Assembly: GCF_008369295.1 (NCBI RefSeq)
Contig: NZ_VOBG01000006.1
Coordinates: 62,001-126,000 of the forward strand
Length of the DNA stretch: 64,000 nt
Direction of reading: 5' to 3'
From: Pseudomonas sp. ANT_H4
GTDB taxonomy: Bacteria; Pseudomonadota; Gammaproteobacteria; Pseudomonadales; Pseudomonadaceae
Part shown: positions 34,461 to 46,133 of the stretch, in pieces
Numbering within the stretch: the first letter of the stretch is position 1
Layout of the letters: each line of letters starts with the position of its first letter
Notes under the pieces: generated by a model
What the model was told of the DNA's origin: nothing
The model's database searches: none
What the model saw: only the letters and a program-made list of their open reading frames with translations
Program-made: the position numbers and the translations under genes

Positions 34461-34835
34461 GTGAATAGCCAACGACCTGTAAACCTAGACCTAAGGACCA
34501 TCAAACTCCCCATCACCGGCGTGACGTCATTCCTGCACCGTGTTTCCGGCATCATCCTGTTTCTCGGCCTGGGCATCATGCTTTATGCATTGAGCAAATC
34601 CCTGGGTTCGGAAGAGGGATACGCCGAGGTGAAGGCATGTATGACCAGTCCGCTGGCCAAGTTCGTGGCGTGGGGCCTCCTGTCCGCTTTGCTGTATCAC
34701 CTGGTGGCCGGTGTTCGCCACTTGATCATGGACATGGGTATCGGTGAGACGCTGGAAGGCGGCAAGCTGGGCTCGAAAATCGTTATCGCCATTTCCTTGG
34801 TGATGATCGTTCTGGCGGGAGTTTGGATATGGTAA
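34461..34835 (+). CDS. sdhC: Succinate dehydrogenase cytochrome b556 subunit SdhC
   Basis: Membrane anchor of succinate:quinone oxidoreductase. 124 residues from the GTG at 34461 (MNSQRPVNLDLRTIKLPITG). Three spans; the quinone-site Ser/Arg are in SFLHRVSGIILF, the haem His in YHLVAGVRHLIMD. The ribosome site is poor. A run of seven A lies just upstream; one A fewer would put the GTG at 34448 in frame and add four residues. Overlaps sdhD by seven bases. Confidence 0.92.
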   Translation: MNSQRPVNLDLRTIKLPITGVTSFLHRVSGIILFLGLGIMLYALSKSLGSEEGYAEVKACMTSPLAKFVAWGLLSALLYHLVAGVRHLIMDMGIGETLEGGKLGSKIVIAISLVMIVLAGVWIW

Positions 34836-35197
34836 CCAGCGTTACGAACCTGTCGCGTTCGGGCCTCTATGACTGGATGGCGCAGCGTGTGTCTGCGGTC
34901 GTTCTCGCGGCTTATTTCATCTTCCTGATCGGATATCTCGTTGCCAATCCGGGTATCGACTATGCCCAATGGCACGGCCTGTTCTCCCACAGCGGGATGC
35001 GTATCTTCAGTCTGCTGGCCCTTGTGGCCCTGGGCGCTCACGCCTGGGTCGGCATGTGGACCATCGCGACCGACTACCTGACGCCGATGGCGCTGGGCAA
35101 GTCCGCGACTGCAGTACGTTTCCTCTTCCAGGCAGTATGCGGCGTCGCGATGTTCGCTTACTTCGTCTGGGGTGTGCAGATTCTTTGGGGTATCTGA
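34829..35197 (+). CDS. sdhD: Succinate dehydrogenase membrane anchor SdhD
   Basis: Second membrane anchor of complex II, 122 residues from the ATG at 34829 (MVTSVTNLSRSGLYDWMAQRVSAVV). Three spans, with the haem/quinone region LVALGAHAWVGMWTIATDYL. Overlaps the sdhC stop; sdhA starts three bases after its stop. A TTG two codons earlier is a less likely start. Confidence 0.94.
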   Translation: MVTSVTNLSRSGLYDWMAQRVSAVVLAAYFIFLIGYLVANPGIDYAQWHGLFSHSGMRIFSLLALVALGAHAWVGMWTIATDYLTPMALGKSATAVRFLFQAVCGVAMFAYFVWGVQILWGI

Positions 35198-35200
35198 TTC

Positions 35201-36976
35201 ATGGCTAACACAGTTAATACACTTTCATTCGATGCCATCATCATTGGTGGCGGCGGTGCCGGCATGCGTGCTGCGCTGCAACTGGCCCAGGGCGGTCACA
35301 AGACTGCCGTGATCACCAAGGTGTTCCCGACCCGTTCCCATACCGTTTCGGCCCAGGGTGGCATCACCTGCGCCATCGCCTCCGCCGATCCAAACGATGA
35401 CTGGCGCTGGCACATGTACGATACCGTCAAGGGTTCCGACTATATCGGTGACCAGGACGCTATCGAATACATGTGTTCCGTAGGCCCGGAAGCGGTCTTC
35501 GAACTGGAGCACATGGGTCTGCCGTTCTCCCGTACCGAACAGGGCCGCATCTACCAGCGTCCGTTCGGCGGTCAGTCGAAAGATTTCGGTAAAGGTGGCC
35601 AGGCCGCCCGTACCTGCGCTGCAGCCGACCGTACCGGTCACGCGCTGTTGCACACCCTGTATCAAGCCAACCTGAAGGCAGGCACCGTATTCCTCAACGA
35701 ATACTACGGCGTCGACCTGGTGAAGAACGAAGATGGTGCCTTTGTCGGCATGATCGTCATCTGCATCGAAACCGGCGAAACCTCCTATGTACGCGCCAAC
35801 GCCACCGTATTGGCGACCGGCGGTGCAGGCCGGATCTACTCGTCCACCACCAACGCCCTGATCAACACCGGTGACGGTATCGGCATGGCCCTGCGTGCAG
35901 GCGTTCCGGTACAAGACATCGAAATGTGGCAGTTCCACCCGACTGGCATCGCCGGCGCCGGTGTACTGGTGACCGAAGGTTGCCGTGGTGAAGGTGGTTA
36001 CCTGATCAACAAGAACGGCGAGCGCTTCATGGAGCGTTATGCTCCTAACGCCAAGGACCTTGCCGGTCGTGACGTTGTAGCCCGTTCCATGGTTAAAGAG
36101 ATCATCGCCGGCAACGGCTGTGGTCCTGATGGCGACCACGTGATGTTGAAACTCGATCACCTCGGTGAAGAAGTACTGCACAGCCGTCTGCCGGGCATCA
36201 TGGAGCTGTCCAAAACCTTCGCCCACGTCGATCCGGCTGTTGCGCCGATCCCGGTTGTTCCAACCTGCCACTATATGATGGGCGGTGTTGCCACCAACAT
36301 TCACGGCCAGGCGATCACCCAGGACGCCGATGGCGTTGATCAGATCATTCCTGGTCTGTTCGCCGTAGGTGAAGTGGCGTGCGTATCGGTTCACGGCGCC
36401 AACCGTCTGGGTGGCAACTCGCTGCTCGACCTGGTGGTGTTCGGTCGTGCTGCCGGCCTGTTCCTGGAGCAGACTCTCAAGGAAGGCGTCGATTACACAC
36501 GTGCTCGCCAGTCCGACATCGACGCTGCCCTGGCACGTCTCGATGGCCTGAACTCGCGCACTGACGGTGAAGACGTTGCTACCCTGCGTAAAGAGCTGCA
36601 AAGCTGCATGCAGAACTACTTCGGTGTGTTCCGTACCGGCGAATACATGCAGAAGGGTATCGCCCAGCTCGCTGATCTGCGTGGCCGTATCGCCAACGTC
36701 AAGATCAACGACAAGAGTCAGGCGTTCAACACCGCTCGTATCGAAGCCCTTGAATTGCAGAACCTGCTGGAAGTGGCTGAAGCAACTGCCATCGCCGCAG
36801 AAGTTCGCAAAGAGTCCCGCGGCGCTCACGCCCGTGAAGACTTCGAAGAGCGCGACGACGTTAACTGGCTATGCCACACCCTGTACTTCCCGGGTGACAA
36901 GCGCGTAACCAAGCGTGCCGTGAACTTCTCGCCAAAAACAGTCCCTACGTTTGAACCAATGATTCGGACTTATTAA
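35201..36976 (+). CDS. sdhA: Succinate dehydrogenase flavoprotein subunit SdhA
   Basis: Catalytic subunit, oxidises succinate to fumarate with covalently bound FAD. 591 residues. FAD-binding [10 protein letters not shown] at 16-25; the His that carries FAD is H47 in [10 protein letters not shown] (H45 in E. coli). Active-site blocks: [23 protein letters not shown] and [15 protein letters not shown], and [19 protein letters not shown]. Third gene of the operon. Confidence 0.97.
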   Translation: MANTVNTLSFDAIIIGGGGAGMRAALQLAQGGHKTAVITKVFPTRSHTVSAQGGITCAIASADPNDDWRWHMYDTVKGSDYIGDQDAIEYMCSVGPEAVFELEHMGLPFSRTEQGRIYQRPFGGQSKDFGKGGQAARTCAAADRTGHALLHTLYQANLKAGTVFLNEYYGVDLVKNEDGAFVGMIVICIETGETSYVRANATVLATGGAGRIYSSTTNALINTGDGIGMALRAGVPVQDIEMWQFHPTGIAGAGVLVTEGCRGEGGYLINKNGERFMERYAPNAKDLAGRDVVARSMVKEIIAGNGCGPDGDHVMLKLDHLGEEVLHSRLPGIMELSKTFAHVDPAVAPIPVVPTCHYMMGGVATNIHGQAITQDADGVDQIIPGLFAVGEVACVSVHGANRLGGNSLLDLVVFGRAAGLFLEQTLKEGVDYTRARQSDIDAALARLDGLNSRTDGEDVATLRKELQSCMQNYFGVFRTGEYMQKGIAQLADLRGRIANVKINDKSQAFNTARIEALELQNLLEVAEATAIAAEVRKESRGAHAREDFEERDDVNWLCHTLYFPGDKRVTKRAVNFSPKTVPTFEPMIRTY

Positions 36977-36987
36977 GGGTGGCCGCC

Positions 36988-37692
36988 ATGTTGAAAGTCA
37001 GTGTTTATCGCTACAACCCTGATCAGGACGCTGCGCCGTTCATGCAGGAATTCCAGGTCAATACCGATGGTAAAGACCTGATGGTGCTGGACGTGCTGGC
37101 GCTGGTCAAAGAGCAGGACGAAGGTTTCTCCTATCGTCGCTCTTGCCGTGAAGGTGTCTGCGGTTCCGACGGCATGAACATCAACGGCAAAAACGGCCTG
37201 GCGTGCATCACGCCGCTGTCCGCTGTCGTCAAAGGCAACAAGCTGATCGTTCGTCCACTGCCAGGTTTGCCGGTAATCCGTGACCTGGTCGTCGATATGA
37301 GCATCTTCTACAAGCAATACGAGAAGGTTAAGCCATTCCTGCAGAACGACACGCCGGCTCCGGCCATCGAGCGTCTGCAGACCCCGCAAGAACGCGAGAA
37401 GCTGGACGGTCTGTACGAGTGCATCCTGTGCGCTTGCTGCTCGACTTCCTGCCCGTCCTTCTGGTGGAACCCGGACAAGTTCCTGGGTCCGGCTGCACTG
37501 CTGCAAGCGTATCGCTTCCTGGCAGATAGCCGTGACACCCAAACGTCCGAGCGTCTGGCTTCACTGGATGACCCGTTCAGCGTATTCCGCTGCCGCGGGA
37601 TCATGAACTGCGTCAACGTATGTCCTAAAGGCCTGAACCCGACTAAGGCCATTGGTCACGTACGTAGCATGTTGCTGCAAAGCGGCGTGTAA
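36988..37692 (+). CDS. sdhB: Succinate dehydrogenase iron-sulfur subunit SdhB
   Basis: Electron-transfer subunit, 234 residues from the ATG at 36988 (MLKVSVYRYNPDQDA). Three Fe-S centres: [2Fe-2S] cysteines in SCREGVCGSDGMNINGKNGLAC, then CILCACCSTSCPS and CRGIMNCVNVCPKGLNP for [4Fe-4S] and [3Fe-4S]. A GTG three codons upstream is possible but the ATG is preferred. Followed by a strong stem-loop. Confidence 0.96.
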   Translation: MLKVSVYRYNPDQDAAPFMQEFQVNTDGKDLMVLDVLALVKEQDEGFSYRRSCREGVCGSDGMNINGKNGLACITPLSAVVKGNKLIVRPLPGLPVIRDLVVDMSIFYKQYEKVKPFLQNDTPAPAIERLQTPQEREKLDGLYECILCACCSTSCPSFWWNPDKFLGPAALLQAYRFLADSRDTQTSERLASLDDPFSVFRCRGIMNCVNVCPKGLNPTKAIGHVRSMLLQSGV

Positions 37693-37733
37693 CTGACGTT
37701 GTAGTAAAAGCAGAACCGTTGTGCCCGTAGATG

Positions 37734-37763
37734 CTACGGCGCAGGCTTCAACCGGCGCCGTAG
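37734..37763 (+). other. Stem-loop after sdhB
   Basis: CTACGGCGC (37734-37742) and GCGCCGTAG (37755-37763), perfect arms with a 12-base loop, no T-run. Possibly a processing or stabilising element at the 3' end of the sdh message. Confidence 0.6.
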
Positions 37764-37829
37764 TCTTAACCTGAGCAGCGACTTACAAAGCGCGGCTCTT
37801 ATTTTGAAGAAATGAGACAAGCAGGGGCA

Positions 37830-37847
37830 TCCGGGTTGGTACCCGGA
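37830..37847 (+). other. Stem-loop in the sucA leader
   Basis: TCCGGGT, loop TGGT, ACCCGGA, perfect 7-base arms, about 105 bases before sucA. No T-run. Confidence 0.5.
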
Positions 37848-37952
37848 CTATCAGCGTGATCCTAAGTGGCTTGTTTTGGTCGCTGCACTCGGACTTTGCA
37901 AGCAGGCTCGGTGTCTTCGCCGGTGGTGTCCCCTAACCGAGGGTGACCAAGC

Positions 37953-40784
37953 ATGCAAGAAAGCGTGATGCAGCGCATGTGGAACAGCGGCTATCTTTCA
38001 GGTGGTAACGCTGCCTATGTGGAAGAGCTTTATGAGCTCTACCTGCACGACCCTAACGCTGTGCCAGAAGAATGGCGCACCAAATTTCAGACGTTGCCCG
38101 CTGACGGCAACGCTGCCACCGATGTATCGCACTCGACGATTCGCGATCATTTCGTGCTGCTGGCAAAGAACCAGCGCCGCGCCCAGCCGGTTTCCGCCGC
38201 AAGCGTGAGCAGTGAGCATGAAAAGAAGCAAGTTGAAGTACTGCGACTGATCCAGGCCTACCGTATGCGTGGCCACCAAGCAGCCCAGCTTGACCCGCTG
38301 GGGCTGTGGCAGCGTCCTGCACCTGCAGACCTGTCGATCAATCATTACGGCTTGACCAATGCCGATCTTGATACGACCTTCCGTGCCGGCGACCTGTTCC
38401 TCGGCAAGGAGGAAGCGAGCCTACGCGAAATTCACGAAGCGTTGCAGCAGACATATTGCCGCACCATTGGCGCTGAGTTTACGCATATCGTCGATACCGA
38501 ACAGCGCCACTGGTTCCAGCAGCGTCTGGAAAGCGTGCGCAGCCGTCCGGTGATCTCCTCCGACCTCAAGAGCCACCTGCTTGAGCGCGTCACTGCAGCT
38601 GAAGGTCTGGAAAAATACCTGGGTACCAAATACCCGGGTACCAAGCGTTTCGGTTTGGAAGGCGGCGAGAGCCTGATTCCGATGCTCGACGAGTTGATCC
38701 AGCGTTCCGGTTCCTACGGCACCAAGGAAATCGTCATCGGCATGGCCCACCGTGGTCGTCTGAACGTGTTGGTTAACACTTTCGGCAAGAATCCGCGCGA
38801 TCTGTTCGATGAGTTCGAAGGCAAGAAGAAGGTCGAGCTGGGTTCCGGTGACGTTAAATACCACCAGGGCTTCTCGTCCAACGTGATGACCACAGGCGGC
38901 GAAGTCCACCTGGCCATGGCGTTCAACCCCTCCCACCTGGAAATTGTTTCGCCAGTGGTCGAGGGTTCTGTGCGTGCCCGTCAGGATCGTCGTAACGATC
39001 CGACCGGTGAAAAGGTTCTGCCTATTTCCATCCACGGTGATGCGGCATTCGCCGGTCAAGGCGTGGTCATGGAAACCTTCCAGATGTCGCAGACCCGCGG
39101 CTTCAAGACTGGCGGTACCGTTCACATCGTCATCAACAACCAGGTTGGCTTCACCATCAGCAACCCGGAAGACTCGCGTTCCACCGAGTACGCCACTGAT
39201 GTTGCGAAAATGATCCAGGCGCCGATCCTCCATGTAAATGGTGATGATCCGGAAGCCGTATTGTTCGTGACCCAGTTGGCCATCGACTACCGCATGCAGT
39301 TCAAGCGTGACGTGGTAATCGACCTGGTTTGCTACCGCCGTCGCGGTCACAACGAAGCAGATGAGCCGAGCGGCACCCAGCCGTTGATGTACCAGCAAAT
39401 CGCCAAACAACGCACCACCCGTGAGCTGTACGCCGAGCGCCTGACCCTGGCCGGTGTGGTAGATGATGCGCGTGTTCAAGGCAAAATCGACGAGTACCGC
39501 AACGCGCTGGACAACGGTCTGCATGTTGTAAAAAGCCTGGTCAAGGAACCGAACAAAGAGCTGTTCGTTGACTGGCGTCCGTACCTGGGTCACGCCTGGA
39601 CTGCGCGTCACGACACCACGTTTGATCTGAAGACCTTGCAGGAATTGTCCGCCAAGCTGCTGGAAATCCCGGATGGCTTTGTAGTTCAGCGTCAAGTATC
39701 GAAGATCTACGAAGACCGTCAGAAAATGCAAGCCGGTGGCCTGCCGATCAACTGGGGTTATGCCGAAACCATGGCATACGCGACCCTGGCGTTTGAAGGT
39801 CACCCGATTCGCATGACCGGCCAGGACATCGGCCGTGGTACGTTCTCGCACCGTCACGCGGTGTTGCACAACCAGAAAGACGCGGGCACCTACATCCCGT
39901 TGCAAAACCTGTACAAGGGCCAACCACGTTTCGACCTGTACGATTCGTTCCTGTCCGAAGAAGCGGTACTGGCGTTCGAATATGGTTACTCGACCACCAC
40001 GCCTGAGGCGCTGGTGATCTGGGAAGCCCAGTTCGGCGATTTCGCCAACGGTGCCCAGGTGGTTATCGACCAGTTCATCACCAGCGGCGAGCACAAATGG
40101 GGCCGTCTCTGCGGTCTGACCATGCTGCTGCCGCACGGTTATGAGGGTCAGGGTCCGGAGCACTCTTCGGCTCGCCTGGAGCGTTACCTGCAGATGTGCG
40201 CCGAGCACAACATTCAGGTGTGTGTACCGACTACGCCGGCTCAGATCTACCACTTGCTGCGACGCCAGGTGATTCGTCCCCTGCGTAAACCACTGGTAGT
40301 CCTGACTCCAAAGTCGCTGTTGCGTCATAAATTGGCCATCTCGACCCTGGAAGATCTGGCCGAAGGTTCGTTCCAGACCGTTATTCCGGAAATCGATGCC
40401 CATGACCCGAAAAAGGTCACGCGTATCGTACTGGCGAGCGGCAAGGTCTACTACGACCTGCTGGAAAAACGCCGTGCCGAAGGTCGTGACGACATCGCCA
40501 TCGTGCGTCTTGAGCAGCTGTACCCATTCCCTGAGGACGACTTGATTGAAGTCCTGGCTCGTTACTCCAACCTCAAACATATCGTTTGGTGTCAGGAAGA
40601 GCCGATGAACCAGGGTGCTTGGTACTGCAGCCAGCATCACATGCGCCGCATCATTGGCGGTCACGACAAGTCGCTCGTACTTGAGTACGCGGGCCGTGAC
40701 GCTTCTGCTGCACCTGCTTGTGGTTATGCATCGATGCACGCCGAGCAGCAGGCAAAACTGCTGCAAGATGCTTTCACTGTTTAA
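37953..40784 (+). CDS. sucA: 2-oxoglutarate dehydrogenase E1 component
   Basis: Thiamine-diphosphate E1 subunit that decarboxylates 2-oxoglutarate and passes succinyl to SucB. 943 residues, the usual length. The N-terminal SucB-binding segment ([21 protein letters not shown]) is followed by the ThDP core with [13 protein letters not shown], the [14 protein letters not shown] Mg/ThDP motif and NNQVGFT. The C-terminal half includes [32 protein letters not shown]-type sequence. GAGGGTGACC lies before the ATG. Together with sucB and lpdG it makes the OGDH complex. Confidence 0.97.
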   Translation: [943 protein letters not shown]

Positions 40785-40828
40785 CGCCTTCGCGCTGACT
40801 GAAACCGAATTTTAAGGACCCACAGATA

Positions 40829-42046
40829 ATGGCTATCGAAATCAAAGCCCCGTCATTCCCGGAATCGGTTGCCGATGGCACCGTTGCCACCTGGCACAAG
40901 AAACCAGGTGACGCTGTCAAGCGTGACGACTTGATCGTTGACATCGAAACCGACAAGGTTGTGCTGGAAGTGTTGGCCGAAGCCGACGGCGTCCTGGGCG
41001 CTATCGTTGCCAATGAAGGCGACACCGTTCTGTCCAACCAGGTACTGGGCTCGATCGAAGAGGGTAGCGCTGCTGCCGCTCCAGCCGCTGCTGCTCCGGC
41101 TGCCGCACAAGCTGCTGCTCCAGCCGACGCTGGCGAAGACGATCCTGTTGCTGCACCGGCTGCTCGCAAGCTGGCTGAAGAAAACGGCATCAATATCGCT
41201 TCCGTTGCCGGTACTGGCAAAGGCGGTCGTGTGACCAAGGAAGACGTAGTCGCTGCTGTTGCTGCCAAGAAAGCCGCACCGGCTACCGCGCCTGCCAAGG
41301 CTGCAGCACCTGCTGCTGCCGCTCCTGTGTTCGCCGCAGGCGATCGCACCGAGAAGCGCGTGCCGATGACCCGCGTACGTGCCACCGTGGCCAAGCGTCT
41401 GGTTGAAGCCCAGTCGAATATGGCGATGCTGACTACCTTCAACGAAGTCGACATGACCGAAGTCATGGCATTGCGTTCGAAGTACAAGGATCTCTTTGAG
41501 AAGAGCCATAACGGTGTGCGCCTGGGCTTCATGTCGTTCTTCGTAAAAGCGGCTACCGAAGCGCTGAAACGCTTCCCGGCAGTCAACGCTTCCATCGACG
41601 GCGCCGACATCGTTTACCACGGCTACGCTGACGTCGGTGTTGCCGTCTCCAGCGAGCGTGGCCTGGTGGTGCCGGTTCTGCGTAACGCCGAACTGATGAG
41701 CCTGGCTGAAATCGAAGGCGGCATCGCCACCTTCGGCAAGAAGGCTCGTGACGGCAAGCTGACCATCGATGAGATGACCGGTGGTACCTTCACCATCACC
41801 AACGGTGGTACTTTCGGTTCGATGATGTCGACCCCGATCGTCAACCCGCCACAAGCTGCAATCCTGGGCATGCACAACATTCTGCAGCGTCCTATGGCGA
41901 TCAACGGTCAAGTGGTCATCCGTCCGATGATGTACTTGGCGCTGTCCTACGATCACCGCCTGATCGATGGTAAAGAAGCCGTGACTTTCTTGGTGACCAT
42001 CAAGAACCTGCTGGAAGACCCGGCTCGTCTGCTCCTGGATATTTGA
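40829..42046 (+). CDS. sucB: Dihydrolipoyllysine succinyltransferase (OGDH E2)
   Basis: Core of the OGDH complex, transfers succinyl to CoA. 405 residues: lipoyl domain 1-77 with the lipoylated K43 in ETDKVVLE, an Ala/Pro-rich flexible linker (about 78-105), the E1/E3-binding domain (about 109-145, [29 protein letters not shown] in pieces), a second Ala-rich linker, and the catalytic domain with [13 protein letters not shown] near the C-terminus (catalytic His). 44 bases after sucA. Confidence 0.97.
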   Translation: MAIEIKAPSFPESVADGTVATWHKKPGDAVKRDDLIVDIETDKVVLEVLAEADGVLGAIVANEGDTVLSNQVLGSIEEGSAAAAPAAAAPAAAQAAAPADAGEDDPVAAPAARKLAEENGINIASVAGTGKGGRVTKEDVVAAVAAKKAAPATAPAKAAAPAAAAPVFAAGDRTEKRVPMTRVRATVAKRLVEAQSNMAMLTTFNEVDMTEVMALRSKYKDLFEKSHNGVRLGFMSFFVKAATEALKRFPAVNASIDGADIVYHGYADVGVAVSSERGLVVPVLRNAELMSLAEIEGGIATFGKKARDGKLTIDEMTGGTFTITNGGTFGSMMSTPIVNPPQAAILGMHNILQRPMAINGQVVIRPMMYLALSYDHRLIDGKEAVTFLVTIKNLLEDPARLLLDI

Positions 42047-42059
42047 TAGAAGCAGCGTC

Positions 42060-43590
<1,531 letters not shown>

Positions 43591-43634
43591 GCAAGATAAT
43601 AAGAAACCACGGCGGTTGCCCGTCGTGAGCCTTG

Positions 43635-43680
43635 TGCGCAAGACTCACCGCGGAATATCCGCTGGACGCAGTCTTGCGCA
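43635..43680 (+). other. Large stem-loop after lpdG
   Basis: TGCGCAAGACT (43635-43645) pairs perfectly with AGTCTTGCGCA (43670-43680); the enclosed segment forms a second hairpin, GCGGA-ATA-TCCGC (43650-43662). No T-run follows. Strong RNA structure in the middle of the lpdG-sucC gap. Confidence 0.7.
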
Positions 43681-43729
43681 GCTTTGCAAGCCTAAGGGCT
43701 GCGAAGTTGTGCAAGCAGCAGTCACAGGT

Positions 43730-43757
43730 GGTGCGGCACTAACACTAGTGCAGCACC
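43730..43757 (+). other. Stem-loop before sucC
   Basis: GGTGCGGCACTA, loop ACAC, TAGTGCAGCACC: 12-base arms with one mismatch, 34 bases upstream of the sucC ATG. May shape the 5' end of a separate sucCD message. Confidence 0.65.
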
Positions 43758-43791
43758 GAATGCGCAGTACCTAACGAAGACGGTAATAAGC

Positions 43792-44958
43792 ATGAATCTT
43801 CATGAGTATCAGGGTAAGCAGCTGTTCGCTGAGTACGGCCTGCCAGTATCCAAGGGTTACGCAGTAGACACCCCGGAAGCAGCAGCAGAAGCTTGCGACA
43901 AAATCGGCGGCACCGAGTGGGTTGTCAAAGCCCAGGTCCACGCTGGTGGTCGCGGTAAAGCGGGCGGCGTGAAGCTGGTTCGCAGCAAAGAAGACGCCAA
44001 GGCCTTCGCTCAACAGTGGTTGGGCAAGCGTCTGGTGACTTACCAGACTGATGCCAATGGCCAGCCAGTCACCAAGATCCTGGTTGAATCGTGCACTGAT
44101 ATCGCTAAAGAGCTGTACCTGGGCGCTGTCGTTGACCGTTCGAGCCGTCGCATCGTGTTCATGGCTTCCACCGAAGGTGGCGTGGACATCGAGAAGATCG
44201 CTCACGAAACCCCAGAAAAAATTCTGAAGGCCACTATCGATCCACTGGTTGGCGCTCAGCCATTCCAGGGTCGCGAGCTGGCATTCCAGTTGGGTCTGGA
44301 AGGTAAGCAAGTTGCTCAGTTCGCCAAGATCTTCGTAGGTCTGGCCAAGCTGTTCAAGGATCACGACCTGGCCCTGCTGGAAGTGAACCCGCTGGTGATC
44401 AAGGCTGACGGCGATCTGCATTGCCTCGATGCCAAGATCAACATCGACGCCAACGCCATGTACCGTCAGCCTAAGCTGAAGACTTTCCACGATCCGTCGC
44501 AAGACGATCCGCGTGAAGCGCACGCTGCCAAGTTCGAACTGAACTACGTAGCCCTGGAAGGTAACATCGGTTGCATGGTCAACGGTGCTGGCCTGGCCAT
44601 GGGTACCATGGACATCGTCAATCTGCATGGCGGCAAACCAGCCAACTTCCTCGACGTGGGCGGCGGTGCTACCAAGGAACGCGTTACCGAAGCGTTCAAG
44701 ATCATCCTGTCCGACTCCAACGTCGCTGCAGTATTGGTCAACATCTTCGGCGGCATCGTTCGTTGCGACATGATTGCCGAAGGCATCATTGGTGCAGTGA
44801 AAGAAGTCGGCGTTAAAATCCCGGTTGTTGTTCGCCTTGAAGGCAACAACGCTGAACTGGGCGCTAAAGTACTGGCAGAAAGCGGTTTGAACATCATCGC
44901 TGCTACCAGCCTGACCGACGCTGCTCAACAAGTTGTCAAAGCTGCGGAGGGCAAATAA
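43792..44958 (+). CDS. sucC: Succinyl-CoA synthetase beta subunit
   Basis: ATP-grasp subunit of succinyl-CoA synthetase, substrate-level phosphorylation step of the TCA cycle. 388 residues. N-terminal [24 protein letters not shown] and nucleotide-binding [18 protein letters not shown]-terminal CoA-ligase-type [16 protein letters not shown]. Overlaps the sucD ATG by one base. Separated from lpdG by two strong hairpins. Confidence 0.97.
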   Translation: MNLHEYQGKQLFAEYGLPVSKGYAVDTPEAAAEACDKIGGTEWVVKAQVHAGGRGKAGGVKLVRSKEDAKAFAQQWLGKRLVTYQTDANGQPVTKILVESCTDIAKELYLGAVVDRSSRRIVFMASTEGGVDIEKIAHETPEKILKATIDPLVGAQPFQGRELAFQLGLEGKQVAQFAKIFVGLAKLFKDHDLALLEVNPLVIKADGDLHCLDAKINIDANAMYRQPKLKTFHDPSQDDPREAHAAKFELNYVALEGNIGCMVNGAGLAMGTMDIVNLHGGKPANFLDVGGGATKERVTEAFKIILSDSNVAAVLVNIFGGIVRCDMIAEGIIGAVKEVGVKIPVVVRLEGNNAELGAKVLAESGLNIIAATSLTDAAQQVVKAAEGK

Positions 44959-45839
44959 TGAGCGTCCTGATCAATAAAGACACCAAAGTTATCTGCCAGG
45001 GTATTACCGGTTCGCAAGGTAGTTTCCACACCCAGCAAGCCATCGAGTACGGCACCAAGATGGTTGGCGGCGTAACTCCAGGCAAAGGCGGCACCACTCA
45101 CCTGGACCTGCCTGTTTTCAACACTGTGAAAGAAGCCGTAGAAGTCACTGGCGCCACCGCTAGCGTCATCTACGTTCCAGCTCCTTTCTGCAAGGATTCC
45201 ATCCTTGAAGCAGCGTTCGGCGGCATCAAGCTGATCGTTTGCATCACTGAAGGCATTCCTACCCTGGACATGCTCGACGCTAAAGTTAAGTGCGACGAAC
45301 TGGGCGTGGTCCTGATCGGCCCTAACTGCCCTGGCGTGATCACTCCAGGCGAATGCAAGATCGGCATCATGCCCGGTCACATTCACTTGCCAGGCAAAGT
45401 CGGTATCGTTTCCCGTTCCGGCACCCTGACCTACGAAGCTGTTAAGCAGACCACTGACGCCGGTTTCGGTCAGTCGACTTGCGTCGGCATCGGCGGTGAC
45501 CCGATCCCGGGCTCCAACTTCATCGACATCCTGAAGTTGTTCCAGGAAGACCCGCAGACCGAAGCGATCGTCATGATCGGTGAGATCGGCGGTTCGGCTG
45601 AAGAAGAAGCGGCGGCCTACATCAAGGCACACGTGACCAAGCCGGTTGTTTCCTACATTGCTGGTGTGACTGCCCCTGCAGGCAAGCGCATGGGCCATGC
45701 TGGCGCAATCATCTCTGGCGGCAAGGGCACAGCAGACGAGAAGTTTGCTGCCCTGGAAGACGCAGGCGTGAAAACCGTGCGTTCGCTGGCAGACATCGGC
45801 AAGGCTTTGTCCGAGCTGACCGGTTGGGCTGTCAAGTAA
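44958..45839 (+). CDS. sucD: Succinyl-CoA synthetase alpha subunit
   Basis: Alpha subunit carrying the phosphohistidine and CoA site, 293 residues. CoA-binding [16 protein letters not shown]; the phosphorylated His is H247 in [13 protein letters not shown] (H246 in E. coli). Last gene of the TCA block, followed by a terminator. Confidence 0.97.
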   Translation: MSVLINKDTKVICQGITGSQGSFHTQQAIEYGTKMVGGVTPGKGGTTHLDLPVFNTVKEAVEVTGATASVIYVPAPFCKDSILEAAFGGIKLIVCITEGIPTLDMLDAKVKCDELGVVLIGPNCPGVITPGECKIGIMPGHIHLPGKVGIVSRSGTLTYEAVKQTTDAGFGQSTCVGIGGDPIPGSNFIDILKLFQEDPQTEAIVMIGEIGGSAEEEAAAYIKAHVTKPVVSYIAGVTAPAGKRMGHAGAIISGGKGTADEKFAALEDAGVKTVRSLADIGKALSELTGWAVK

Positions 45840-45867
45840 GCCTCGCGCTTAACTGACGCTTCACCAC

Positions 45868-45898
45868 GCAAAGGCCACCTTCGGGTGGCCTTTGTGCA
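45868..45898 (+). terminator. Terminator after sucD
   Basis: AAAGGCCACC, loop TTCG, GGTGGCCTTT followed by GTGCATTT: stable tetraloop hairpin with a short T-run 30 bases after sucD. Confidence 0.85.
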
Positions 45899-45921
45899 TT
45901 TCAATATTTAGATATACGGAT

Positions 45922-45939
45922 GCGACATATAAATGTCGC
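45922..45939. promoter_or_regulatory. Inverted repeat GCGACAT-ATAA-ATGTCGC upstream of brnQ
   Basis: Perfect 7-base arms with an A+T loop in the brnQ upstream region, without a T-run. A candidate operator or leader hairpin; regulator unknown. Confidence 0.35.
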
Positions 45940-45969
45940 TTATCGGACAGTTCGCCCTGCAATAGTGCG

Positions 45970-45982
45970 TTTGTCAGACAAA
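45970..45982. promoter_or_regulatory. Inverted repeat TTTGTC-A-GACAAA upstream of brnQ
   Basis: Perfect 6-base arms around one A, 152 bases before the brnQ ATG, and overlapping a possible -35 (TTGTCA). Candidate operator. Confidence 0.35.
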
Positions 45983-46133
45983 TTCGTTAGGCTAGCTGCC
46001 TCTTTATGCGTCCGCTCCCCACAAGGAAGTTCCGCGCTAGACCGGTCGGTCCCCATCCGGGCTGATAGCATTTCCCTCATCCATAGGGAAGCCCCTCTCT
46101 AAATTCCGATTCAGTAGTGTGGTATTTCCTCAA

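Noticed and set aside
35225-40766. Very long open frames on the - strand opposite sdhA and sucA (534 and 781 codons)
   Set aside because: They are antisense to intact essential genes, have no family resemblance or ribosome sites, and arise from the codon bias of a high-GC genome.
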